NCBI GenBank assembly: GCA_016190585.1
Contig: JACPQH010000114.1
Location: 1-27,986 of the forward strand
Origin: Chloroflexota bacterium
GTDB taxonomy: Bacteria; Chloroflexota; Dehalococcoidia; Dehalococcoidales; RBG-16-60-22
Reading direction: 5' to 3'
Length of the DNA: 27,986 bases
Position numbers and translations under genes: made by a program. The stretch's first letter is position 1. Every line of letters begins with the position of its first letter. The notes under the pieces are model-generated. The model was not told the DNA's origin and searched no databases. It was given only the letters and a program-made list of their open reading frames with translations. Shown one piece after another: positions 8,975 through 15,775 of the stretch.

Positions 8975-10210
8975 ATGAGCGGTCGGACTATTATCGGCGT
9001 GGAAGACTACCGGAAGTATGTCGGCGACGAGGTGGTGGAACGCATCAGGGACAAGGCCAGGCCCCTCCAGGGTTTCCACGTAGCCCACGTCAACTCGACC
9101 TTCTACGGGGGCGGGGTCGCCCAGCTCCTGTCGTCAACCACTATCCTGATGAACAGCCTCGGCATCAAGACCGGCTGGCGGGTAATCCACGGCCCGCCCG
9201 ATTTCTTCAGCATCACCAAGAAGATGCACAACGCCCTACAGGGCGGCGACATCAACTGGACGGAGATGAAGACCGAAATCTATGAACAGGTCAACTATGA
9301 GAACTCCATCACCAACCACCTCAACCATGACCTCGTGGTCGTCCATGACCCCCAGCCCCTCCCCCTCATCAGTCACTACCGGAAGAAAGCGCCCTGGGTC
9401 TGGCGCTGCCACATCGACCTGACGCATCCCCACCGGGAGGTCTGGGAGTACCTGCTCCAGTACGTCCGGCATTACGACGCCGTGGTGCTGAGCATCGAGG
9501 ACTACGCCCGGGAGCTGGATGTGCCCCAGCTCTTTTTCATGCCGGCCATCGACCCCTTCTCCATCGTCAACCGCGAGCTGAGCGAGGCCGAGATCGAAGA
9601 CCGGCTGAGGCATTACCATATACCAACCGACCTCCCCCTCGTCGTCCAGGTATCGCGTTTCGACCGGTGGAAGGACCCCGAGGGGGTCATCGCGGCGGTC
9701 AAGATCGCCCGGCGGGAGACGCCCTGCACCCTGGTCCTGCTGGGCAACGTCGCCACCGACGACCCCGAAGGCGAAGAGGTCTTCGAATCCCTCCTCAGGC
9801 ATAAAGAAGAGCGCATCATCCTGCTGACCGTCCAGGACGGCGCCCTGGTGAACGCCCTGCAGCGGCGCGCGGCGGTCGTGCTCCAGAAGTCCACCCGGGA
9901 AGGTTTCGGCCTGACCGTGACCGAGGCGATGTGGAAGGGCACGCCGGTCATCGGCGGCGATGTCGGCGGCATACGCTACCAGATAAAGGACGGCGTCAAC
10001 GGTTTCCTGGTCTCATCCATCGAGCAGGCCGCCGGCCGGATTGTGCGCCTGCTCAGAGACCCGGAGATGCGGCGGGATATGGGCCTCAGGGCGCGGCAGA
10101 CCGTGAAAGATAATTTCCTGCTTACCCGCTATGTCGAGCAGTACCTGGACCTGTTTAACGGCTTCCAGCCCGTCTTTCGCCTGTCCGACGAGGTCAAGAA
10201 ACGCCTGTGA
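8975..10210 (+). CDS. treT: GT4 glycosyltransferase, TreT-like trehalose synthase
   Basis: TreT makes trehalose from NDP-glucose and glucose. The 411-residue protein opens with VEDYRKYVGDEVVERIRDKARPLQG followed by the family-typical VAHVNSTFYGGGVAQLL, as in archaeal TreT. It continues with VVVHDPQPLPLI, WRCHIDLTHP and, in the nucleotide-sugar domain, VVQVSRFDRWKDPEGVI, STREGFGLTVTEAMWKGTPVI (the E-x7-E pair) and GGIRYQIKDGVNGFLV. GAGGAGG just before the ATG gives a strong ribosome binding site. It may supply trehalose as a compatible solute or carbon store. Other GT4 transferases with different acceptors are possible. It is separated from the phosphoketolase gene by 180 bases with a repeat, so co-transcription is uncertain. 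Confidence 0.85.
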   Translation: MSGRTIIGVEDYRKYVGDEVVERIRDKARPLQGFHVAHVNSTFYGGGVAQLLSSTTILMNSLGIKTGWRVIHGPPDFFSITKKMHNALQGGDINWTEMKTEIYEQVNYENSITNHLNHDLVVVHDPQPLPLISHYRKKAPWVWRCHIDLTHPHREVWEYLLQYVRHYDAVVLSIEDYARELDVPQLFFMPAIDPFSIVNRELSEAEIEDRLRHYHIPTDLPLVVQVSRFDRWKDPEGVIAAVKIARRETPCTLVLLGNVATDDPEGEEVFESLLRHKEERIILLTVQDGALVNALQRRAAVVLQKSTREGFGLTVTEAMWKGTPVIGGDVGGIRYQIKDGVNGFLVSSIEQAAGRIVRLLRDPEMRRDMGLRARQTVKDNFLLTRYVEQYLDLFNGFQPVFRLSDEVKKRL

Positions 10211-10284
10211 CAGGCGAGCATGGAGCCGCCTGCCGGCTGTTATCCGTCTCGAAGCCGCCCTTGTCAGCCGCGATGCGGTATAAT

Positions 10285-10327
10285 TAAGACAAAAGTCGTA
10301 TAAACACCGGGGGGCAGCGAGTATAGT
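10285..10327 (+). promoter_or_regulatory. CRP/FNR-type operator and -10 of cooS (site 1)
   Basis: TAAGA-CAAAAG-TCGTA (10285-10300) is a near palindrome. The hexamer TATAGT (10322-10327) begins 29.5 bp after the site centre, so a start near 10334 would put the centre at -41.5, class II activator geometry. No -35 is needed in that reading. TATAAT at 10279-10284, just upstream of the operator, lacks a partner -35; if it were the real -10, the site would act as a repressor site instead. Confidence 0.65.
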
Positions 10328-10383
10328 GATGGTGGAGCTTCCATCGAAGTTCTGCCAAATTATGCCTGATGCAGGAGCGAGCG

Positions 10384-12342
10384 ATGTCTGAAGAGTTAAA
10401 GAGCGTTGACCAGGCGACCCTGGAAATGCTGGAGAAAGCGGCTCAGGACGGGGCGCGGACCGTTTTTGACCGGGCGGCCGTTACCAAACCCTGTCCCATC
10501 GGCCAGGATGGCAACTGCTGCAGCCTGTGCGCCATGGGGCCCTGCCGGGTGATGCCGCCCCGGGGCCGTACCGAAACGGCCGAAGAAAGGCGCCGGCGGG
10601 TGGGGGTGTGCGGGGCGACCCCGGAGACCATCGCCGCCCGCAATTTCGTGCGCAAGATCGCCGCCGGCACGGCCTCCCACGGCGACCACGGCCGGGTCAT
10701 GGCCCGGTTCTTTCTTTCGGTCGCCAAGGGCGAAGCGCCCGGCTACGAGATTAAAGACGAGCAGAAGCTGCTGCAGTTGGCCCTTGATTTCGGCCTCCCC
10801 ATAGGTGACCGCACTAACCAGGAGATTGCCATCGACCTGGCTCAGCGATTGATCGAGGATTTCGGCCGGCAGGAAGGCGAGCTGCTTTTCCTGAGGCGCG
10901 CGCCGCTGAAGAGGCAGCAGCTATGGCGCAAACTCGGGGTGGCCCCGCGGGGCGTCGATATCGAAGTCTCTGAGGCAATGCACCGCACCCACATGGGCAC
11001 CGACCAGGACTACCAGGACCTGCTCGACTACGGTTCCAAGGTCGCGCTGGCCGATGGCTGGGGCGGCAGCATGATCGCCACCGAGATCCAGGACATAATC
11101 TTCGGCACGCCCACGCCGTTAATGAGCGAGATAAACCTGGGCGTTCTGAAGGAAGATGAGATCAACATCATCATCCACGGGCATGAGCCCCAACTGGCGG
11201 AGATGATGGCGGTGGCCGCCGAGAGTCCCGACATCAAAGAATACGCGCGCTCCAAGGGCGCCAAGGGTATCAACCTTGCCGGCATGTGCTGCACGGCCAA
11301 CGAGATGCTGATGCGCCACGGCGTGCCTATCGCCGGGAACTTCCTCCAGCAGGAGCTGGCCATCGTGACCGGGGCGGTCGAGGCCATCGTGGTTGATGTG
11401 CAGTGCATCATGCAGGGGCTGGTGGATACCGCCAGGTGCTATCACACCAAGGTCATCACGACAGACCCGCGAGCCAAGATCCAGGGAGCCACCCACATGC
11501 TTTTCCACGAGCTCAACGCCCTGGAATCCGCCAAAACAATCGTCAGAGCGGCCATAGACAACTACGTTAACCGGGGCAAGCACGTCCGCATTCCCCAGCA
11601 CAAGAGCAGCCTTATCGCCGGTTTCAGCCATGAGACCATCAACTACCTGATGGGCGGGATGTTCCGGGCTTCCTACCGGCCGCTGACTGACAACATCATC
11701 AACGGGCGTATCCGCGGCGTGGCCGGGGTCGTCGGCTGCAACAATCCGCGCACCCCTCATGACGCCGGCAACCTGGCCATGGTCAAGGAGCTGATAAAGA
11801 ACGATGTCCTGGTGCTCCAGACCGGCTGCATGGCGATGGCCAGCGGCAAGGCGGGACTAATGGTGCCCGAAGCCGCGCGGTTTGCCGGCCCCGGGCTGGC
11901 TTCCGTCTGCGAAGCGGTCGGCCTGCCGCCGGTGCTGCACGTGGGCGCCTGCATCGACAACTCGCGCATCCTGATCGCCGCCACGGCGATGGTCAAGGAG
12001 GGCGGCCTGGGTGACGACATCAGCGAGCTGCCGGTGGCCGGGGCGGCCCCGGAGTGGATGAGCGAAAAAGCCATCGCCATCGGCCAGTATTTCGTCGCCT
12101 CGGGGGTCTTCACGGTGTTCGGCGTCAACTGGCCCACCATCGGCTCCCCGGAGGTCACCGAGTACCTGTTCAAAGGCCTGGAGGGGCAGCTCGGCGGCAT
12201 GTGGGCTTTCGAGCCCGATCCCGTCAAGGCCGCCCGCCTCATGATCGAGCACATCGACAGAAAGAGGGCCGCGCTCGGCCTGGACAAGGGCAAGGAAAGA
12301 GTGCTCTACGACATGTCGATGAGGCGGGCCCTGGAAAGCTAG
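10384..12342 (+). CDS. cooS: Ni-Fe carbon monoxide dehydrogenase catalytic subunit
   Basis: Oxidises CO with water to CO2, passing electrons to ferredoxin. Numbering from ATG 10384 (652 residues): D-cluster Cys37 and Cys45; B-cluster Cys46, Cys49, Cys54 and Cys76; C-cluster His267, Cys302/303, Cys341, Cys452, Cys482 and Cys523; the catalytic Lys562 in MSEKAIAIGQYF and the SHGDHGR histidines are also present. All metal ligands known from Carboxydothermus CooSII are there, so the enzyme should be active if nickel is inserted. ATG 10384 has GGAG 6 bases upstream; the in-frame ATG 10369 has none. No acetyl-CoA synthase, cooC or hydrogenase genes are in the window. The convergent ferredoxin gene shares the same type of operator and is the natural electron partner. 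Confidence 0.96.
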   Translation: MSEELKSVDQATLEMLEKAAQDGARTVFDRAAVTKPCPIGQDGNCCSLCAMGPCRVMPPRGRTETAEERRRRVGVCGATPETIAARNFVRKIAAGTASHGDHGRVMARFFLSVAKGEAPGYEIKDEQKLLQLALDFGLPIGDRTNQEIAIDLAQRLIEDFGRQEGELLFLRRAPLKRQQLWRKLGVAPRGVDIEVSEAMHRTHMGTDQDYQDLLDYGSKVALADGWGGSMIATEIQDIIFGTPTPLMSEINLGVLKEDEINIIIHGHEPQLAEMMAVAAESPDIKEYARSKGAKGINLAGMCCTANEMLMRHGVPIAGNFLQQELAIVTGAVEAIVVDVQCIMQGLVDTARCYHTKVITTDPRAKIQGATHMLFHELNALESAKTIVRAAIDNYVNRGKHVRIPQHKSSLIAGFSHETINYLMGGMFRASYRPLTDNIINGRIRGVAGVVGCNNPRTPHDAGNLAMVKELIKNDVLVLQTGCMAMASGKAGLMVPEAARFAGPGLASVCEAVGLPPVLHVGACIDNSRILIAATAMVKEGGLGDDISELPVAGAAPEWMSEKAIAIGQYFVASGVFTVFGVNWPTIGSPEVTEYLFKGLEGQLGGMWAFEPDPVKAARLMIEHIDRKRAALGLDKGKERVLYDMSMRRALES

Positions 12343-12374
12343 CACCTTAGCTGCGAAAATACATATACCCAGTC

Positions 12375-12396
12375 CCTTCTCCCCGATGGGAGAAGG
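12375..12396. repeat. Small dispersed palindrome
   Basis: CCTTCTCCC (12375-12383) and GGGAGAAGG (12388-12396) form a perfect 9-bp stem around CGAT. It is of the same CTCTCCC/GGGAGAG type as the palindrome at 3787-3807 and, more weakly, 6081-6097. Confidence 0.5.
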
Positions 12397-12408
12397 TATA
12401 GGATACAG

Positions 12409-12442
12409 AAAGACCCTTCGTTTATCGCGAAGGGTCTTTCTT
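12409..12442. terminator. Bidirectional rho-independent terminator between cooS and ferredoxin gene
   Basis: AAAGACCCTTCG (12409-12420) pairs perfectly with CGAAGGGTCTTT (12428-12439) around a 7-base loop. The A/T ends serve both directions, as expected between two convergent genes. Confidence 0.85.
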
Positions 12443-12461
12443 AACTAAGTTCCGGTCCCGT

Positions 12462-12707
12462 TTAGCTCTCGGTCTTCTTGTTCCCGGTCTCGGATGGCGG
12501 CTGGACAAGTATTATGTCAAACGGGCACTCGATAGCCCCCGAAGGGCAAATCGACTCGCAATCGGTACAGTACATGCAGGCCTCGGTAACCACCGCCTTG
12601 CCGTTGACCACCCGAACCACCCCGGCCGGGCATTTCTCGATACATTCGCCGCAGCCGGTACATTTCTCCTGGTCGATCTCCGGTATCGCCTTCTTTATTG
12701 TGCTCAT
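12462..12707 (-). CDS. 2[4Fe-4S] ferredoxin
   Basis: The 81-residue protein has two full cluster motifs: Cys16-x2-Cys19-x2-Cys22-x3-Cys26 followed by Pro, and Cys44-x2-Cys47-x2-Cys50-x3-Cys54 followed by Pro. It therefore carries two [4Fe-4S] clusters and acts as a soluble electron carrier, most likely taking electrons from CooS next door. It is convergent with cooS and downstream of crp on the same strand, but has its own operator (site 5) inside the end of crp. The predicted leader is about 23 bases, with GGGG about 12 bases from the ATG, so the ribosome binding site is weak. A short acidic/polar tail (SETGNKKTES) ends the protein. Confidence 0.93.
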   Translation of the reverse strand: MSTIKKAIPEIDQEKCTGCGECIEKCPAGVVRVVNGKAVVTEACMYCTDCESICPSGAIECPFDIILVQPPSETGNKKTES

Positions 12708-12736
12708 CTATTATTCAGTCCCCGTCAACTAAGTCA

Positions 12737-12780
12737 ATTTTCGCACCCGCGCGGCACTACCGGCTACGACTTTTGTCTGA
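12737..12780 (-). promoter_or_regulatory. CRP/FNR-type operator and -10 of the ferredoxin gene (site 5)
   Basis: On the minus strand TCAGA-CAAAAG-TCGTA (12780-12765) is followed by GAAAAT (12742-12737), whose first base is 30.5 bp from the site centre. The predicted start near 12730 leaves a 23-base leader. The operator lies inside the 3' end of the upstream crp gene (codons for the SDKSRSR tail). Confidence 0.6.
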
Positions 12781-13446
12781 CATCTCCACGACATCCCGGA
12801 GCCGGTCCGGGGCCACGATCAGGATGCGCCGTCCCTCGATTTTGATCGCCCCGATTTTCTGGAGATCGCGCAGCGTGCGGCCGACCACGTCCCGCACCGA
12901 CCCTATCATCGATGCCATATCATCCTGGGTCAGGCTGGACATCGGCGAGGTACCTTCTTCCACCACGGCGAGGTCGAGGAGCAGCTTGCTCAGCCGGCTG
13001 GCGACAGTGCTCAAGGCGAGGTTTTCCACCAGTTCGGTCATCGAGCGCAGCCGCCGGGCCAGGACCAGGGTGGCGCCGCCCGCGGCCGGGCAATCTGCTA
13101 TCAGGGACTGCATTACGGCGCGCGGCACCAGATAGACCGTTGATGCCTGCCGGGCCTCCGCGCTGGCCAGGTTGGGGCCGCCGTCAAAAACCGGGGCGTC
13201 GTTAAAGGTACCCCCGGGCAGCGCCATGAACAGCACCTGCTCCCGGCCGCTCGGCGAGGCTTTAAAAACCCGGACCTGGCCCGATTTGACCACAAAGAGA
13301 CCGGGGCAGGGCTCGCCTTCCAGCAAGATTATCTCTCCCTTGCTGAAAGAAATCTCCCGGGTTTCCTGCTCTATTTTCCGCATCTCCTCGGCGGTGAGGC
13401 TAGCGAAGTAGGGCAGGGACCTTAACAGGCCAGCTTCTTGAAGCAC
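12757..13446 (-). CDS. CRP/FNR-family transcription regulator 1
   Basis: The protein has an N-terminal cyclic-nucleotide-binding-like beta domain (SFSKGEIILLEGEPCPGLFVVKSG ... FNDAPVFDGGPN) and a C-terminal winged helix whose recognition helix reads SVRDVVGRTLRDLQK, so Arg, Asp, Gly and Arg fill the CRP positions 180, 181, 184 and 185. It has only two Cys, so an FNR-type [4Fe-4S] sensor is unlikely. The frame extends to ATG 13518, but that ATG has no spaced ribosome binding site and would lie upstream of the predicted transcription start; GTG 13446 has GGAGG 4 bases upstream and gives 229 residues, the usual family length. It is the best local candidate to bind the TACGA-N6-TCGTA sites, and one of them overlaps its own promoter. 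CO, NO or redox sensing are all possible. Confidence 0.88.
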   Translation of the reverse strand: MLQEAGLLRSLPYFASLTAEEMRKIEQETREISFSKGEIILLEGEPCPGLFVVKSGQVRVFKASPSGREQVLFMALPGGTFNDAPVFDGGPNLASAEARQASTVYLVPRAVMQSLIADCPAAGGATLVLARRLRSMTELVENLALSTVASRLSKLLLDLAVVEEGTSPMSSLTQDDMASMIGSVRDVVGRTLRDLQKIGAIKIEGRRILIVAPDRLRDVVEMSDKSRSR

Positions 13447-13498
13447 CGTGCCTCCGCTGTGATCTTGACCTGTCAATGTTATCACCCCTGACGCCCTG

Positions 13499-13527
13499 TC
13501 GTATAGCTCACGCGCCATTTCCTACAA
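13499..13527 (-). promoter_or_regulatory. Likely promoter of CRP/FNR gene 1, overlapped by operator site 2
   Basis: On the minus strand TTGTAG (13527-13522) and TATACG (13504-13499) are 17 bp apart, giving a start near 13492 and a leader of about 46 bases to GTG 13446. The operator at 13520-13535 covers the -35, so binding there would repress crp while activating the divergent gene. Confidence 0.4.
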
Positions 13528-13562
13528 AAGTCGTATATGGGCGGCCGGAGAAAGCTTATAGT
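13520..13562 (+). promoter_or_regulatory. CRP/FNR-type operator and -10 of the gene at 13583 (site 2)
   Basis: TCCTA-CAAAAG-TCGTA (13520-13535) has one perfect half-site. TATAGT (13557-13562) begins exactly 29.5 bp after the centre, as at cooS, and even has the same hexamer. The predicted start is near 13569. Confidence 0.6.
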
Positions 13563-13582
13563 CAATGTGGGAGCTTGGCAAA

Positions 13583-14134
13583 GTGGAACAGGACGAATCA
13601 CGGGATATAGAAAAGAGGTGGCGCCGCACCGCGCGCAGCCGCCTCAAGTTCGAGCTGGCCGGGCTGGCCCTGGCGAGCAAGGCCGGTATGTCCCCGGAGG
13701 AGTACGCCGGATTTCTGTGGTCGCGCGGGGCATCGAAATGGCTCGGGGAGGCCGCGCCGTCGGCGGCACGGTACATCCTGAAAGAAGCGGAGGCCTTCCG
13801 GGCGCTGTGCCCGGAGGTGGAGTTCGAGCTCGGCCCCCTGGCGGAAGACGCGGCGTATCTTACCTTTACCCGGGGCTGCCTCGGGGGGTGGGGTAAGGAG
13901 CGCTGGGGCATGGCTTCAAGCCTCGGCCTGGGACGGGAAGACGTGTGCCGCTACTGCCGCGAGGCGTTCCGCGTCTGGGCGGCCGAGGTCGGCCTCGAGG
14001 CCGGGACGGAGCCTCAGCCTGACGGCAAGTGCGTTCTCCGGGCCGGGTTACCAAATGACGATAAAAGTCGTATCGCCGCCCCCCCGAGACGCCCTAATAT
14101 TGATATTGGAACATCAAAAGAGGGAATGTCATGA
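13583..14134 (+). CDS. Unknown protein with conserved Cys motif, operator-controlled
   Basis: I do not recognise this protein. It is soluble and helical at the start, with an aromatic/Gly block GCLGGWGKERWG, then CRYCREAFRVWAAEVG and a DGKCVLRAG end. The CxxC pair plus a later Cys suggests a metal or cluster site, and the general look recalls ATC-hydrolase-like or ligand-sensing families, but this is weak. The frame opens at ATG 13565, which lies before the predicted transcription start (13569). GTG 13583 with GGGAG 9 bases upstream is therefore chosen; the leader would be very short. The last 25 codons or so read through operator site 3 and the next promoter, and the stop overlaps the next ATG (ATGA), implying translational coupling to the hemerythrin gene. 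Confidence 0.6.
   Translation: MEQDESRDIEKRWRRTARSRLKFELAGLALASKAGMSPEEYAGFLWSRGASKWLGEAAPSAARYILKEAEAFRALCPEVEFELGPLAEDAAYLTFTRGCLGGWGKERWGMASSLGLGREDVCRYCREAFRVWAAEVGLEAGTEPQPDGKCVLRAGLPNDDKSRIAAPPRRPNIDIGTSKEGMS
14057..14100 (+). promoter_or_regulatory. CRP/FNR-type operator and -10 of the hemerythrin-nifU operon (site 3)
   Basis: GACGA-TAAAAG-TCGTA (14057-14072) is followed by TAATAT (14095-14100), whose first base is 30.5 bp from the site centre. The start would be near 14107, leaving a 24-base leader with GAGGG. The whole element is inside the 3' end of the preceding reading frame. Confidence 0.6.
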
Positions 14135-14892
14135 GCGATAAATCCTGTCCCGGATCGTTGAAAATCAGGGAACCGCGGCCCGAGTACATGAACTGTCCCA
14201 ACTGCGGCCATGAGGTCGAGATATGGACGGACGAGTTGAAGGCCACCTGCTCCCGGTGCAAGACCAAGGTTTTCCGGAAGCAGGAAGTTTCCTGTATCGA
14301 CTGGTGCCCGCGCGCCAAGGAGTGCGTCGGTCCCGAGGTATACGAGCGGCTGCGGCCGGGAATCAAGGAGGACCTGTCCGGCACGCCGCTGGATGTCCTC
14401 AAGAGGGAGCACGAGCGCGTCCTGGAGACCCTGGGCCTGCTGCGCGGTGCCAACCTCTGCCTCAAGCTGGGCGAGCTCAGTGACAAATCGCCGGTGCACG
14501 ACCGCGGCGTCAACCACCTGGTCAAGGTACTGGAGTTCTTCCAGAAGGACGTGGAACTGCACCTGAAACGCGAAGAAGACGTCCTGTTCCCCTACCTGGA
14601 CCGGCACCTGGAAGCGGCCAAAAGCCCCGCCCGGGTGCTGGCTGAGGAGCACGTAGCAATCCGGCAAAAGCGGCGCCAACTGGAGGAATACCTGGCAAAA
14701 CTGAAGGCCAATGGTCACGAGAACGCCGCGGCGATCGCCCGGGAGATGGAAGACACCAGCGGCGAGCTGGACCGCCTGCTGCGGGAACACATTAAAAAAG
14801 AGGATGCCTCGCTCCTGCCTATCTCCAGAAGCCTGCTGGGCGAACAGGAGCTTGGTGAAATTTCAGAGAAATTCAAAACCATAACGGTCTAA
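14131..14892 (+). CDS. Zinc-ribbon plus hemerythrin HHE domain protein
   Basis: The 253-residue protein has an N-terminal zinc ribbon (Cys22, Cys25, Cys40, Cys43), a second Cys set (Cys55, Cys59, Cys65 in CIDWCPRAKEC), and a hemerythrin-type four-helix domain from about residue 87. The iron-ligand pattern is REHERV, HLKREEDVLFP (His-x3-Glu), EEHVAI and HIKKEDASLLP (His-x4-Asp). Such di-iron domains bind O2 or NO, or act in repair of iron centres (YtfE/ScdA-like). The second Cys set with an HHE domain may form an additional metal site. It is first in a tight run with nifU, the FmdE-like gene and the DUF438 gene. GAGGG lies about 6 bases before the ATG. Confidence 0.88.
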   Translation: MSDKSCPGSLKIREPRPEYMNCPNCGHEVEIWTDELKATCSRCKTKVFRKQEVSCIDWCPRAKECVGPEVYERLRPGIKEDLSGTPLDVLKREHERVLETLGLLRGANLCLKLGELSDKSPVHDRGVNHLVKVLEFFQKDVELHLKREEDVLFPYLDRHLEAAKSPARVLAEEHVAIRQKRRQLEEYLAKLKANGHENAAAIAREMEDTSGELDRLLREHIKKEDASLLPISRSLLGEQELGEISEKFKTITV

Positions 14893-14908
14893 AAAAGGAG
14901 AGGAGAAA

Positions 14909-15127
14909 ATGAAGGAAAAAGTCGAAATGGCCTTAGACAAGATACGCCCCGCGCTCCAGATGGACGGGGGTGACGTCCAGTTGGTGGACGTCGAAGACGG
15001 CGTGGTGACGGTCAGGCTGACCGGCGCCTGCGGCTCGTGTCCCATGTCCACGATGACGCTGCGCATGGGCGTCGAGCGGGTAATCAGGGAAGAAGTGCCG
15101 GAGATCAAAGAACTGATCGCGGTGTAA
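14909..15127 (+). CDS. NifU C-terminal domain Fe-S scaffold protein
   Basis: The 72-residue protein is a stand-alone NifU C-terminal (Nfu) domain: LDKIRPALQMDGGDVQLVDVEDGVVTVRL is followed by GACGSCPMSTMTLRMGVE, with Cys41 and Cys44 as the CxxC that holds a [4Fe-4S] cluster between two subunits. It delivers clusters to target apoproteins. An AGGAGAGGAG-type ribosome binding site precedes ATG 14909. Its place between hemerythrin-type genes, under the same operator as cooS and the ferredoxin gene, suggests replacement of clusters damaged by NO or O2. Confidence 0.94.
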   Translation: MKEKVEMALDKIRPALQMDGGDVQLVDVEDGVVTVRLTGACGSCPMSTMTLRMGVERVIREEVPEIKELIAV

Positions 15128-15129
15128 GC

Positions 15130-15774
15130 ATGACCGACGAATTCGTGACATTTTTTAAAGACATCAATACCATCAGGCTGCGGGAGCCGCTGGCCGAGGC
15201 CCTGGGGGCGCTCAACAGCGACGGCATCCTGGAGTACAGCTTCGCCGACGCGGTGAAGCTCGCCGGCCATGCCTGCCCGACCATCGCCGGGGCTTACCTG
15301 GTGTGTGAGCGGGCGCTCCGGGAGCTGTACCCGGACGAGGTCCCGGTGCGCGGCGAGATCGAGGTCAAGGTTTACGGCGAGCCGGACGAAGGCACCTACG
15401 GGGTTATGGCCCAGGTCTTCAGCCTGCTCACCGGGGCGGCCCCGGCCACCGGTTTCAAGGGACTCGCCTACAAGTACAAGAGGAAGGACCTGCTGAAATA
15501 CGCCGGTGTAAAAATCGATCCCGCGGCGGCCTGCTTTGAGTTCCGCCGGACGGACACCGGCAAAGCTGTCCTGGTCAAGCTGTATCCCGGGCTTGTCCCT
15601 TTCCCGCCGGAGAAGGCGGAGCGCCTGGGGCAGCTTATCCAGCAGGTGGTCTGGGATGCGGCGAGCGCCGGGGAAACACAGGAGTTCCGGAGCCTGTGGA
15701 TGGAAAAAGTAAAAACGATGCTGGTTGACCGGAAAGAGATTTATAGCTGGTTAAAAACTGAAAGGAGGAACTAA
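15130..15774 (+). CDS. FmdE-like protein
   Basis: The 214-residue protein carries FADAVKLAGHACPTIAGAYLVCERAL, which matches the GHxCPxxxxG core of FmdE-family proteins (His47, Cys49), and a further Cys in PAAACFEFRR. The family is named after a gene in formylmethanofuran dehydrogenase operons; its biochemical role is unsettled, and some members bind metal or heme. The frame is open upstream to 15037, overlapping nifU, but ATG 15130 starts 2 bases after the nifU stop, so translational coupling is likely, as no strong ribosome binding site is seen. The neighbours suggest a role in the stress or cluster-repair operon, not methanogenesis. Confidence 0.65.
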   Translation: MTDEFVTFFKDINTIRLREPLAEALGALNSDGILEYSFADAVKLAGHACPTIAGAYLVCERALRELYPDEVPVRGEIEVKVYGEPDEGTYGVMAQVFSLLTGAAPATGFKGLAYKYKRKDLLKYAGVKIDPAAACFEFRRTDTGKAVLVKLYPGLVPFPPEKAERLGQLIQQVVWDAASAGETQEFRSLWMEKVKTMLVDRKEIYSWLKTERRN

Positions 15775-15775
15775 G

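Noticed and set aside
10202..10238. Palindrome CGCCTGT/ACAGGCG and a small AGCCG/CGGCT hairpin after the glycosyltransferase gene
   Set aside because: Short stems with no T-run; not supported as a terminator.
10279..10284. TATAAT just before operator site 1 as the cooS promoter
   Set aside because: No -35 at 16-18 bp (TTGTCA at 10261 is only 12 bp away), while the other four sites agree on a downstream -10. It is kept as the main alternative.
13471..13486. TGTCA-N6-TCACC in the leader of CRP/FNR gene 1, like the second operator
   Set aside because: Only one half-site is good and no promoter fits its position.
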